In this document: in pieces, positions 8,253 to 18,800 of the stretch | Layout: every line of letters begins with the position of its first letter | Position numbering within the stretch: position 1 is the stretch's first letter | DNA from: an uncultured Bacteroidales bacterium | Lineage (GTDB): Bacteria; Bacteroidota; Bacteroidia; Bacteroidales; Paludibacteraceae | NCBI GenBank assembly: GCA_946185835.1 | Contig: CAMHKW010000005.1 | Span: forward strand, 1-64,000 | Direction: 5' to 3' | Length of the DNA stretch: 64,000 nt | Notes under the pieces: model-generated | What the model was told of the DNA's origin: nothing | Seen by the model: only the letters and a program-made list of their open reading frames with translations | Database searches by the model: none | Program-made: the position numbers and the translations under genes

Positions 8253-8284
8253 GCAAAAGTACATTTTTTTTCCGAAACACACAA
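8253..8284 (-). promoter_or_regulatory. Promoter of ATPase gene 2
   Basis: On the minus strand TTG (8284-8282), a 20-base gap, then TACTTTTGC (8261-8253). It sets the start codon at 8225 rather than 8294. Confidence 0.65.
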
Positions 8285-8448
8285 GAAGGAACAATAAAAT
8301 TCTTCAATTCGTGAAAAAAAACGGTAATCCAATATGTCAAAGAGCGTTTTCAGCTGAACAGTTTGTCAGCTTCGATGTTGCCTATAAGAGCATTAATGCA
8401 TCTGCTCCTAATGTGCGTTTTTATTATAATCGCTTTTTAGCGGCGAAG

Positions 8449-8515
8449 GGCAGCGCCTCCGAGTGCTTCAAACGCTTTTGAAGACGAGCCTGTGAATATG
8501 AGAAGGAGGCGCCGC
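8449..8515. other. Nested inverted repeat in intergenic DNA
   Basis: GCGCCTCC (8453-8460) pairs with GGAGGCGC (8505-8512), and CTTCAAA (8466-8472) pairs with TTTGAAG (8477-8483) inside it. No gene adjoins it closely. It may be a decayed terminator or another repeat. Confidence 0.4.
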
Positions 8516-8550
8516 CAACTGCCGCTGTTTCACTAATGTCAATATCTTTT

Positions 8551-8720
8551 TCTTTTGGTCATCAATTGGTCATCAATCTTTTTTGTCTACGAATTGCGCT
8601 AATTGGACTGATTTCTTTTAGTCATCAATGGTCGTCAATCTCTTTTGGTGGTCATCAATTATCATCAATTGGTCATCAATCTTTTTTGTCTATGAATTAA
8701 GCTAATAGAACGGATTTGTT
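8551..8720. repeat. Two diverged copies of a 65-78 bp direct repeat
   Basis: Copy 1 at 8551-8615 and copy 2 at 8641-8718 share TCTTTTGG, repeated GTCATCAATT units, CTTTTTTGTCTA and GAATT..GCTAAT. No coding content seen. Confidence 0.6.
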
Positions 8721-8723
8721 TTC

Positions 8724-9043
8724 TGCTGTGTGTTGTCAACAGAGACAAGTGGGAAATCTGAGTCAATCTGCTTCGTCTGCTTAATCTGTGGTTTTCTTTT
8801 CTTTCTACTGTGTTGTCAACAGAGGAAAGTGAGAAAGCTGAGTCAATCTGCTTCGTCTGCTTAATCTGTGGTTTTCTTTTCTTTATGCTGTGTTGTCAAC
8901 AGAGACAAGAGAGAAATCTGAGTCAATCAACTTCATCTGCTTAATCTGTGTTTTTTTTTCTTTCTGCTGTGTGTTGTCAACAGAGACAAGTGGGAAATCT
9001 GAGTCAATCTGCTTCGTCTGCTTAATCTGTGGTTTTCTTTTCA
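8724..9043. repeat. Four tandem copies of an 80-bp repeat
   Basis: Copies begin at 8724, 8806, 8886 and 8965. Each contains TGTTGTCAACAGAG, a palindrome-centred start (TTGTCAAC-like), then CTGAGTCAATC, CTTCGTCTGCTTAATCTGTG and a T-rich tail. Units differ by a few substitutions and small indels. There are no unique spacers, so it is not a CRISPR array. Confidence 0.8.
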
Positions 9044-9125
9044 TGTCGGTATCAGTAATCATAGCATCACCATTTAGTAATTAGAACTAAGAAATCAATT
9101 CTGATGTATATGGACACGACGAAAG

Positions 9126-9283
9126 CGCCGAATTACTATCGTAACTCGACGTGAGAAGTTTGCTTAATGTTTTTAAGTGGTTGATTATGAGTGTGATGGG
9201 GGGGGGTATAAATACCCATTGTCATGATGGCGAAGCCATCATGACTCTCGGCATGCTTCCCGTGACGAATGAAGCTTAGTGGC
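9126..9283 (-). other. Structured element, copy A (downstream of the giant gene)
   Basis: In order on the plus strand: hairpin 1 (9129-9148, 8-bp stem, 4-base loop TATC), ATTAT-rich linker with TTGATTAT, nine G (9198-9206), TATAAATACC, hairpin 2 (9221-9245, perfect 11-bp stem, 3-base loop), and CTTAGTGGC (9275-9283). The same order and almost the same spacing recur at 27435-27563, with different stem sequences. A promoter on the minus strand at 9360-9391 would transcribe it. Identity unknown: leader RNA, small RNA or single-strand DNA recombination site are all possible. Confidence 0.55.
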
Positions 9284-9359
9284 TGAATGTTAGTTTGGTA
9301 GTTGTGCATTTAGCTATTTGTAAGGTCGGCCTTTTTGAAGCCCACTCTCCATTTTCGCT

Positions 9360-9391
9360 GCAAAATTACTCGTTTTTTTTATATTGGCAAA
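9360..9391 (-). promoter_or_regulatory. Promoter upstream of structured element A
   Basis: On the minus strand TTTG (9391-9388), a 19-base gap, then TAATTTTGC (9368-9360). It faces element A and no gene follows within 1 kb, suggesting a non-coding transcript or a lost gene. Confidence 0.55.
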
Positions 9392-9624
9392 TTTTTTTCT
9401 TAAAAATATGTCGTGTTTCAATGTTGACTTTGCAATTCCGCTGCCCTTCCCTGTGTCTCACTGCAGAGTTACAGCTAATGGAAATTAAACCGCAGATGGC
9501 AGCTAATGTACACAGATTTTTTATTTCTTATTTTTGAATGGTGATTGTTATTTTTGATTTCTGATTTCTTATTTCTGAATGGTGTGGGTTATTTTTGATT
9601 TCTGATTTCTTAATGGTGTTGCTT

Positions 9625-9736
9625 CGGGATGGCGGAAAATCGGGATACCGAGATTTCGAGATGTCGAGATGACGAGATGTCGAGATTTCGAGATGCCGGA
9701 ATACCGGAATGCTGGGATGACGAAAGCCCGAAATGA
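9625..9736. repeat. 8-bp-period array, 14 units
   Basis: Fourteen consecutive 8-bp units of the form CGRRATNN (CGAGATTT, CGAGATGT, CGAGATGA, CGGAATAC...). Period is exact across the array. Related arrays lie in six other gaps of this window. Confidence 0.85.
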
Positions 9737-9740
9737 AAAA

Positions 9741-9768
9741 TGATACATGGCGGTAGCGCCATGTATCA
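9741..9768. terminator. Strong hairpin after the giant gene
   Basis: TGATACATGGCG and CGCCATGTATCA form a perfect 12-bp stem with a GTAG loop, with A and T runs on both sides, so it can work on either strand. It lies 84 bases beyond the giant gene's stop. Confidence 0.65.
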
Positions 9769-9775
9769 TTTTGTT

Positions 9776-9800
9776 GGGTACGCCGGTTTGCAACCGGCGG
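9776..9800 (+). repeat. Palindrome family GGGTACGCC, member 4
   Basis: GGGTACGCCGGTTTGC then AACCGGCGG; stem GCCGG/CCGGC. Compare GCCAA/TTGGC in members 1 and 3. Confidence 0.6.
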
Positions 9801-9851
9801 TGTGTAGAACATTAAATCATTTCACCATTCAGAAATCTCATCATTCAGAAA

Positions 9852-12800
9852 TCAAAACATTTCCACCCGTTTTCCGTTGGTGTCGTAGACGGTGCCGTTG
9901 GGGAGGATGATGTAGATGTATCCGTCGTGGTAAACCTTGCGTGGCTGAGCATCAGCGCCTCCATTAAGCAATCCTCCATTTTCACCATTAGCGCCAGCGT
10001 CACCATTCTGCAATCCACCATTAGCGCCAGCGTCACCATTTTCACCATTAGACAATCCACCATTGAGGTTCTCGAGGTTGGTGGCGATGCCGGGTTGGCG
10101 GAAGACGGTGCGCAGTATGAAGCGGTCGCGTGTGACGCCTTGTTCGGTCTGAGCTATGTAGTCATCTTCCAACAGGTCGACGAGCAGGTCTTGCTCGGCG
10201 TCGTAGAGGTAGACGTGGTCGAGTCGGCTCATGTATTCGGTTGGTTCGAGCGAGAAGAGGTAGATGCCCTCTTGAGCAGCGTTGACGGTGACAGGCAGTC
10301 CTGCCTGAGCCATGTCGTCGGGCACGGCAGCGAAGGCGAGGTCGCCGCAGCTGAGCGAGGTGTAGACGAGCGGCTTGCTGCCCGAAGTCGTGAGTTTGAC
10401 GACGTCGAGTTCGGTCTCGTAGTCAGCCGAGAAACGTGTCGGGTGCAAGAAGATATTGGTTACGTCTTTCGACAGACCGCTTTCGCTATTAGAGGTTAGA
10501 CCGCTGGCGCTGTTAGAGGTTAGACTTGTCGGTTCTGCGGGTGCCATCGGTTGTGCGAATCTGAGTCGGAGCCACTGTTCTTCGATGGAGTTGTCGGAGT
10601 AGTCGACGTCGTTCGAAGAGGAGGTGTAGGCATGCGCGCGGCGACGTACTATATTCGACGAGGTGGCGGCGAACGAGAGGTTACCCGAATTCTCTACCTG
10701 CAGGTAGAAGGGCACTGCGGGTTCGAGGTCGCGAGCCACGTCTTGGTAGTAGTTGACGTTGTCTTCGTAGAGCTTCGAGATCTTAAGCGTCTGCGAGGGG
10801 AACGGTGCCGTTATGTCGCTTGTCGTGGTGAAGGGCGAGACGACGACGTTCCATCCCTCGTTGGCAGCCGATGCACTTGGGTGGGCAGTGACGCCGACGG
10901 TGGCGGCGGCATTAGCATCGTAGGTCATGGGGAAGAGGTACTCGCGGTAGAACGCCGAGGTGGAGAGCAGCAGGTAGCCTTGTTTGGCATTCATGGTGTT
11001 GCCAGCGTCTTTGCTGTAGAGTTTCCAGTTGCCACCCACACCGTTGGCAGCGCGTGACTCGCCGTCGTAGTATTGTAAGGCAAAGTCGGTGCCTCGAGCG
11101 ATGGTGATGCCGTTGGTGAGTGTGACCTTCGTCAGGTCGACATCGAACGGGAAGCCGATGGGGTAGAGGTGTTGCTTATCCGCCACGATACGCGAGTAGT
11201 AGAACTTAGCACCATCGTTGAAGGCGAGTGTGCCGTTGTTGATAAGCTCGGGTGCGCGGTAGTCTATGTCCTTCTGAGTGCGCGTGCGCAGCGTGAGTCG
11301 TCCGCCGATGGTCAGTTTCTTGTCTTTGGCTATCTTGAGTTTAGCCCCCGGTGCCACGCTGACGGTGTCGATGCTCACGTTGTTGTCGATGGTGAGTGTG
11401 CCTTGGCGAACGACGACGGTGTTGGCTTTGTCGGTGGGCAGTGTAGATACGTTAGCATCTTTGTTGACCACGATAGGCACTTTGTAGAGATGGTAGCTCT
11501 CGGTAGCAGATTTGTCGTTGTTGCGTGCTTCGATGACGAACTCATCACCCGGGTTGAGGGCGCTGAAGCTCAGGTCGAGGGTGCGGTCGGTGTTGCGTAA
11601 TTCTTTGTTGTATTCGTGTCCGTCGCAGAGCAGTACCCAGTTCGACTTCGAGGTGGGCGACGAGTAGCCGTTCATGTTGAGTTGGCAGCCGGTCACCTTA
11701 CCGTTGGCGTCGGCAGTCCAGTCGACGATGTCGAGCCATGTGCCGAGTGAACGCAGCGTGGTGTTGAACTGTGCGGTGTATTCGGCATTTTGGCTGACAG
11801 CCACGATAGCGGGGCTCCAAGTGTCGTTGAAGGTGTAGCTCTCGGCTTGTGTTTGTGTTTTGGTAGGCGTTGTGCCGTTGTAAGTCGGTGTTGTGCCTTC
11901 CTTCCAGATATTGCCTGTATGTGGTGCGTCGGTGTTGACGAGCGTATTGTTGTCGCCATCTTTGAAGATTATCTCATAGCCTTTGGCAACTTCGTATTTA
12001 TATGGCGCTTCGGAAGCGGGCAGGTCGAAGACGTAGTATTCGGAAGTTTTATTGGTGGGTGCTACGTATTTCTGCAAGTAAGAAGTGTTGTCTTTGATAT
12101 TGAACCAGCCGCCTTGCAGTTTGAAGTTGGCAGTTGTAGCAGCATTATTCGTAGCAAATACAGAGCTTGTACCTGTCACTTTGAACTTACCGCCGTTGAC
12201 GGTCATCTTGGCAGTAGCAGAAGCGGCAGGGCAAGCGGTGCCTGATATCGTTGCTGCGGCTTGAGTAACAGTTCCGCTGCATATAATTCCGGCGATCGCA
12301 CTATTTCCATCAACAACGAATTCTCCGCCATTGACAGTCACCGTACCGGCAGAGGCATAGTTACCTATATAGTAGCCGGAGTTGGTACTCGTTATTTGGC
12401 GTTTATTAGCATAAGCTCTCACTCCGTAAACCGAATTATTGTCGGCAGAAGCCTTCGAAGTAGTTGCTACATCGAATGTGCCGCCATTGATTTCCAACTC
12501 GCCGTCGTAAGGCATACCTGTTGTTTCAGAAGGAGTCTCACCGGCAGAAGCGCCATAGACAGTAGCATTAGCGCGAACAGTGAATGAAGGATTACCATTA
12601 ATGGTTGTTTTCCCTTTATACACATGCACGCCGTAAGCAGTACTGGTGTTGGCTTTGATATCAAAGGTGCCACCCGATATGATAGTCTGACCAAATGAGC
12701 GTACTCCCACAGCAGTGCTTGTACCGGTCGTTTCGGCGGTCTTGACGTTGAATTTACCACCTGTGATTTCTGCGGTTGATTGATAGAGCGTCTTGACTTC

Positions 12801-15800
12801 GTTCGGGGTAGTCTTGGTATAGAATGCACCGAGGCCTGCATAAACTCCGTAGGCACCACTCGTATGCGAAGTAACATTGAATGTACCGCCATGAATATTC
12901 AGTGTTGACTCAGTTCCATACTCGCCCGGTGTATAGTCTGTCTCAGTTTTGGTTATCGTTCTTGTTGCAGGGATAGTGTATGCACCATAGGCATTTTTGC
13001 CGGTTGTAGTAGTTACATTGATAGTACCGCCTTCAACCGTGAGGGTTGACTTGTATGCCGCGCCGGTTCTACTATTGGTACTTGATAATGATGCCACACC
13101 ATAAGCAGCAGTAGGAGCCTCTACCGTAATGGTAGCACCGTCATAAATCGTTGTGGTATTCGCAAATGCTGCCACACCATAAGCGATGCCATGATTAGTT
13201 CCGGCAGGAACAGTAGCCTTTACCGTACCGCCATTAATCTTGGTTGTGCCGTTAGAGTAAACGCCGTATGCACGATAGTTACCCTTGGCTTCGACCGCAC
13301 CACCGTTCATCGTGAAGGTGTAGCCGACAGCTCTATTCACACCTACAGCGACAGCACCAAGACTTGTACCGTCGGTTCGCGGACGCCGGTTCTCGAAGTA
13401 TATTGTACCTTCTTCGAGTACTAAATTTCCGGCATTTACATAAACACCATATCTGGTGGCATTATCTACAGCCGTACCTGTATATACAGAGCCGATCTGT
13501 CCTTCTTTCTCGGCTGACTTATCGGTAATGGTAAAGGTTGACTTGTTCTTGTCAATATATAGCAGGCTATAGATAGTTCCTTCGACCTTATGGTTGTGAA
13601 GGTCTAAAGTACACTTATATGCAGTAGTAGGATTATACTGAAGTTGTGTTGTCAGTCCTTCAACATCTTGCAGCATGGTTATCTCTGCGTTGTTGCCTGT
13701 TTTAGCTTTTTCGAACGCATCGGCGAGTGTGGTGTGATAGGTTGTGGTAGAGCCAATCTTGACTGATGCCACATAGATGGTCCACCCGGCGGTGTAGGTC
13801 TGAGCTTCGGCAGGCATGGTGGCAGCCGGAGTAGCATCCCAGCCGTCGAATTGGTAGCCGTCGCGGGCGACTTTAGGAACGGTGATGGTAGCACCGTACT
13901 TAATGTCTATAGACGGTGTGCCGGTAGCATCTTTGGCGGCACCTGTACCTGCTGTAGTTACCGTACCGCCGCTAAGGTTCCATGTGAGGGTGTACTTGTT
14001 GCGAGTATAGCGATATTCTACAACACGTGTGCCGTCAGGCAGGATAGTTACCGTCTGTGTTGCGGGAGCAGTGAAGCCGGTGTAGGTCTTGACTGCCGGA
14101 GTTACAGAAGCATCGGTCGTGCCTGTGAGATTTTCTGTTTCAAAGAGCGTGTATTCGTCGTCGGCGATGTTCTGCTGATAGTGCTTAACGGTATAAGCCG
14201 TATTTGTGTTAGCCGTCCATGTAGCAGTGTAGGTAGTGTTAGCGGCAGGCATGGTAGCGACTACGGCAGGTGTCCAAGCGGCGAAGGTGTAGCCGGTCTT
14301 GGTTGGAGTAGCAGGAGCGGTAATAGCGGCTCCTACAGCTGTTATGCCCTGGGTGTAAGTGCCTGTAAGAGCATCGCCATCGGTTGTCCATGTGAGGGTG
14401 TAGGCGTCAACCACTTTGTATTTATAGTCGGAGCCAACCGCAGCTATTTCGGCAGCGGTCATTGGAACGCAATGCTTAGGTGCGACGCAATAGTTTTCAA
14501 GGTTGGTGTTGTGTGAGTAGTAGCCGCCTTGAAGTTTTAGATTATTGGTGTTAGTTACGACAGCGATGGTTGGGCTACCTGATTTGAACTTACCGCCGGT
14601 AATGGTTACATCGGCTTTGTTGACATTGCTTTCTTTCGTGAATTGCTGTGCATAAATACATGTGCTACCACTAATGAATGTACCGCCGGAGATGTTGAAA
14701 TATGCCGTATGATTAGAAACATATTGGTTGGCTGCCGCATAGATGGCATGAGTGGCGGCATTAACTATCGGGTTACCTGAGATATTGACTGTTCCTGAAT
14801 AAGTGCGAATAGCGATAGCAGAGGTCGTATGACTCTTGTTGGTAACAGTGAACGAGCCGCCTGAGATATTGACAACGGCATTCGGACTTGATCCCCAGAT
14901 ACGCACTCCTTCTATATTCCAATAGTCGGTTGTAGCGTGAGTACCGGTAGTAATGGTGAAGGTGCCGCCTTCAATATCTGCTTTAGCTGCACCTGCGTTG
15001 GTTGCCACTTCCACGCCATACGCACCATTGCCATTTGATGTGACTGTGAAGGTACCGTCTTTGACCGTAGCCTTACCGGCAGACTCCAAATGCACACCTG
15101 CTGCATTTTCACCATAGGAAGTAGCTTTGACAGTGCCGCTCTTGAATTGGATGTCGGCAGATGCACCTGAGTAGAAACCATAAGCTATAGATGTCTTGGC
15201 TGTTACATTGTATGTAGAGTTTTCGATGATAGCTTTGGCATTGGTGCCCGATGCATAAATACCGTAGGCTTTGTCAGCTGTTTTGGCTTCAACATTAAAT
15301 GTCAGGTTGTTTGCATTTATGGTAGAAGCATTGGCAAGATAGATGCCGTAGGCTGAACCTGAGTTGGCTGTTACATCGAATGTACCGCCGGTCAGATTAA
15401 AGGTATCGCCTGCTTTGGACTCACAGATGCCATACGCACCTGTGCCTGCCTTAACCGTATACTTTGTATTTTCGCTTATGGTAATCGGATTGGCGGATGT
15501 GTTGTTGATAAACATACCATACGCATTATTGCCCAAAGTACCGGTGGTCAGTTCGGTTGAGGCAATTACCTCGCCTCCGCTCATGTTGATAGTACCATAG
15601 TTGATATTTATACCTTGAACATTTGCTGCACCTACAACTTCCACCTTACCGCCCGACATGGTCAGTTTGGCTGTAGCGGAGTTAGCGCAGATACCAACTT
15701 TAGTACTTGTTGCATCTCCTGCATTGTTGTTCTTTACATAGATAGTACCGGCAAGCAGTTTTACTTCTCCTTTCAGAATGTTCAGTCCCCAAACTTGTTG

Positions 15801-18800
15801 GGCAGCGTTCTCTATATGCTCTATTCGTCCGCCTTTGTCGGTTGAGTTGTCGGTGATAGTAAGTAGGGCATCATCCTTATTAAATTGCAAAACTTCGAAT
15901 TTCGAGCCGGAGGTACTGATGGTCTTGTTATTTAAGTCGAGTGTGCCTTTCCAGTTAGCGATGGTAGGAGTGATGGTGTATCGTGCTGTCAGAGCGCAAT
16001 CGTGCAGAATAGTGATAGTCGGGTTGGCTTTGGTCTTGGCATAGTCGAGGGCAGCCTTGAGGTCGGTATAGTATGTACGGTTGCCGTTTTCTACTACCTT
16101 TGCCACGCGTTTTTGGCATACCTCGTAGGCATAGCCGGCAGTCTTGTTTGCATCGCCGTCTTCGAGTGTGAAGACTTCATACGGGTCGGAAACGAAGTTA
16201 GCTATCTGGTTCTTGAATGTGGAGCCTGTTTTCTCGTTGAAGAAGCCGTCGGTGATGGTGAGCGTTGACGGATCGGCACCGGCAGGTGCTGCATCCATTT
16301 GCACTATAGTTGAGCCTGTTGACTTAAACTTACCACCTTCGATAGTTACTTCCGAATGAGCGTTTCTTGAGTTGTTAGCCTTCGAAGATACGTATATTGC
16401 CTGAGCAGTAGTATTGAATGTACCACCTTTGACTGTCAGTTTGCCGGTGATAGGAGTAGCGTCAGCCCAGTCCATAGCACGGATACCTGTCGCTGCCGTG
16501 AATGTACCGCCGTTGATAGTGGTCTCACCACCGCGGATAGATACCGCTTGAAATTGTGTTCCGCTTTCTCCGCCATAGAATGTACCGCCATCGATTGTCA
16601 TCGTGGCATTATCCCCTGTTCGTATCGGCGACACATTAGATGCATTGGAGATGTTGTCAAGGGCATAGAATGTACCGCCGGTTATATGAGCAGTAGCGCC
16701 CAACAGCGCATATACCGTAATAGATGCACTATTAGCACTCGAGTATGAAGTAATGGTACCTCCTTCGATGGTTGCATTAGCATTATCCCCTTGTGCCAAG
16801 ACGGTATATGACGATGTTCCTGCATTTGCCCTGATTTTGGCATTTCCGCTAATGGTCAGTTGACCATTTCCCACATACGCTCCACGCGCAGCTTTGGTTG
16901 TACAAATAGCGGTGTCGCGGGCATTCTCGCTGATTGTCAGTTTTCCTCCACCTGCTACATAAAGACCATAAGCTGTTTCTGCAGATGCTATTGCTTTTAT
17001 GACCGCATTGCCTTTAACCTTGACATCGGCATTGGCATCCTGCGAATTCACGCCGCGGGCATCCGCTCCTTCAGCGAGAAGCAAACCGCCGGTTATGGTG
17101 GCAGGACCGTAAGAGTTAACAGCATAGGCTGTACCGGTAGCCTCTGCATGCGCCTTACCGTCGGTCATCTGGATAATGGCGTCAGAGCCGGTGGAGCGCA
17201 AAGCCTGTGCGCCTCCTGAGGTGTTCTTGCAATGCACCGTACCGCTCTCCAACACCAGCGTACCGTGATAAACGACAGCTGCGAAAGCAGCACCGCTCTT
17301 CTCATGGCTGAACTTACCGGTCTTGCCTGCCGACGAGTCTTTGATAGTAAAGGTACATCCGCCTTTGGATACTACGAGCAACCTGTCAGGTTCACCTGAT
17401 GTTGCCTGTCCTTTGAATGTAAAGCCGTTGAGGTCGAGCGTACACGACTTAGCCGTAGAAGGGTTATAGTAGAGGGTTGACCCGGCATAATCATCCACGG
17501 CACGCAGAAGCGTGATGGTTGATTTATCTTGCGTCTTGGCATAGTCGAGAGCATCTTTTAAGTATATGTATTTAGTAACCGTTGAGCCTACTGTTACCGA
17601 AGCCTGATAGTCAGGCTCTATCTTATAGCGATAGCCGTTGGCATGTTCGGGGTCGGCATTGGTAAGGGTAGTTATTTTGCAGGTATCGGCTTTGTGAGCT
17701 TCGAGGTGGTTGTTGTTAGAATAATAACCTCCCGTTAGACCTGCAAGTTTGACAGACGCATTACCTGTTTCGACATTAGCACCTGCTCCTGTTACTGTAT
17801 TGATAGTGCCATCGGCTTTGAAGGTTGCAATTTGCGACTTGAACTTACCGCCTTTGACAAATACCTCTCGCTTGGCTGTGCCGTAGGTACCTGTTACGGG
17901 TCCGTATTGATAGAATGTGCGAACCATTTTCTGACCGGAACAGATAAACTCACCACCATTGATGGTTATCTTCGACGACATCGCATAACCTGCCAATGCG
18001 GCAGCATCGGTAGCACTTGTAGAAGAGATACTTCCGTTAGTCCATGCGCCTATCACATTGCCATCGGCACCGGTTGCCGTTACATTGAACGTACCGCCGT
18101 TGACTTCAATCTCGGCAAGGTTATTTGTAGCATCTTTGTCGCAGTAGCTTGAGTGGTTCCACGGACCTGCTATTATACCTCTGGTCTGAGTTGTACCATT
18201 GATATTGAATACAGGATTGCCGCTAATGGTTACCTTGCCGCGATAGCAACCTATGCCCGTTGCACCAGAATTTTGATAGATGGTGAACGTACCGCCGGTG
18301 ATATTTATAGTACCCCAACAGCGGAGGATATCGTTATTATTTTTATTTACCACGTATGCTCCGTTGTCTCTCGTATCAACGAGGAATGTACCGCCTGAAA
18401 TAATGGCTTCAGCGCGGCTCTCGCCAATCAAGTTATGGTCGTCGTCGAACAAGCGTGCTCCGTTAGAAACCACGCTAAAGATTTGTGTTGCAGTAGCAGC
18501 CGGAGCGAGGGTCGTAAACTCGCCGCCAGTGATAGTGAGCGTACCATGTGCGGTAACTATTTCTTCGCCAATCTTTTTAACCACGCCGTCAGCAAATGCA
18601 CAGAATGCACTTGATGAAGCCGTCTGTGCTTTGAATTTACCTCCGGAGATGTTAACCGTAGCGCTTTGTGCTGACGCAGCCGTTGAGCCGATCCAAGCAC
18701 CTGCCATCACGGCATAGATGCCTGTAGCATTGCCGGTAGAGTATGCTTCAAAAGTACCATCGGTGATCGTGGCAGTATTCATCTGCTGCGAGAGGGCACG

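Larger units (their letters stand above)
7014..8336 (-). mobile_element. Putative ATPase cassette 2 bounded by a 15-bp perfect inverted repeat
   Basis: CGGTAATCCAATATG occurs on the minus strand at 7055-7041 and on the plus strand at 8322-8336, outward on both sides of one ATPase gene. The left end extends to TTACCGCTTTTTGTGTG and forms a hairpin, as in cassette 1 (TTACCGCTTTGTGTG). The right end extends to TCAAAGA, as in cassette 1. The middle of the repeat differs between cassettes (TAATCCAA here, TAATATCAA there) but is identical at both ends of each cassette. That pattern fits terminal repeats of one element family. The mechanism of movement is unknown, and no transposase is present. Confidence 0.5.

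Noticed and set aside
7014-8336. Classical insertion sequence
   Set aside because: No transposase or recognised target-site duplication; only an ATPase is encoded, so it is reported as a putative cassette.
8724-9043. CRISPR array
   Set aside because: Four 80-bp units follow each other directly with no unique spacers, and no cas genes are present.
9198-9206. Phase-variable G tract
   Set aside because: The nine-G tracts here and at 27505 are outside coding sequence and equal in length in both copies; they read better as part of a conserved element.
9528-9812. Short ORFs with HLDISKSRYPDF-like repeats
   Set aside because: They are translations of the 8-bp-period array, as are 29462-29719 and similar ORFs.
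8300-9850. Retron or diversity-generating element around structured copy A
   Set aside because: No reverse transcriptase gene occurs anywhere in the window, and the giant gene shows no template-like repeat pair.
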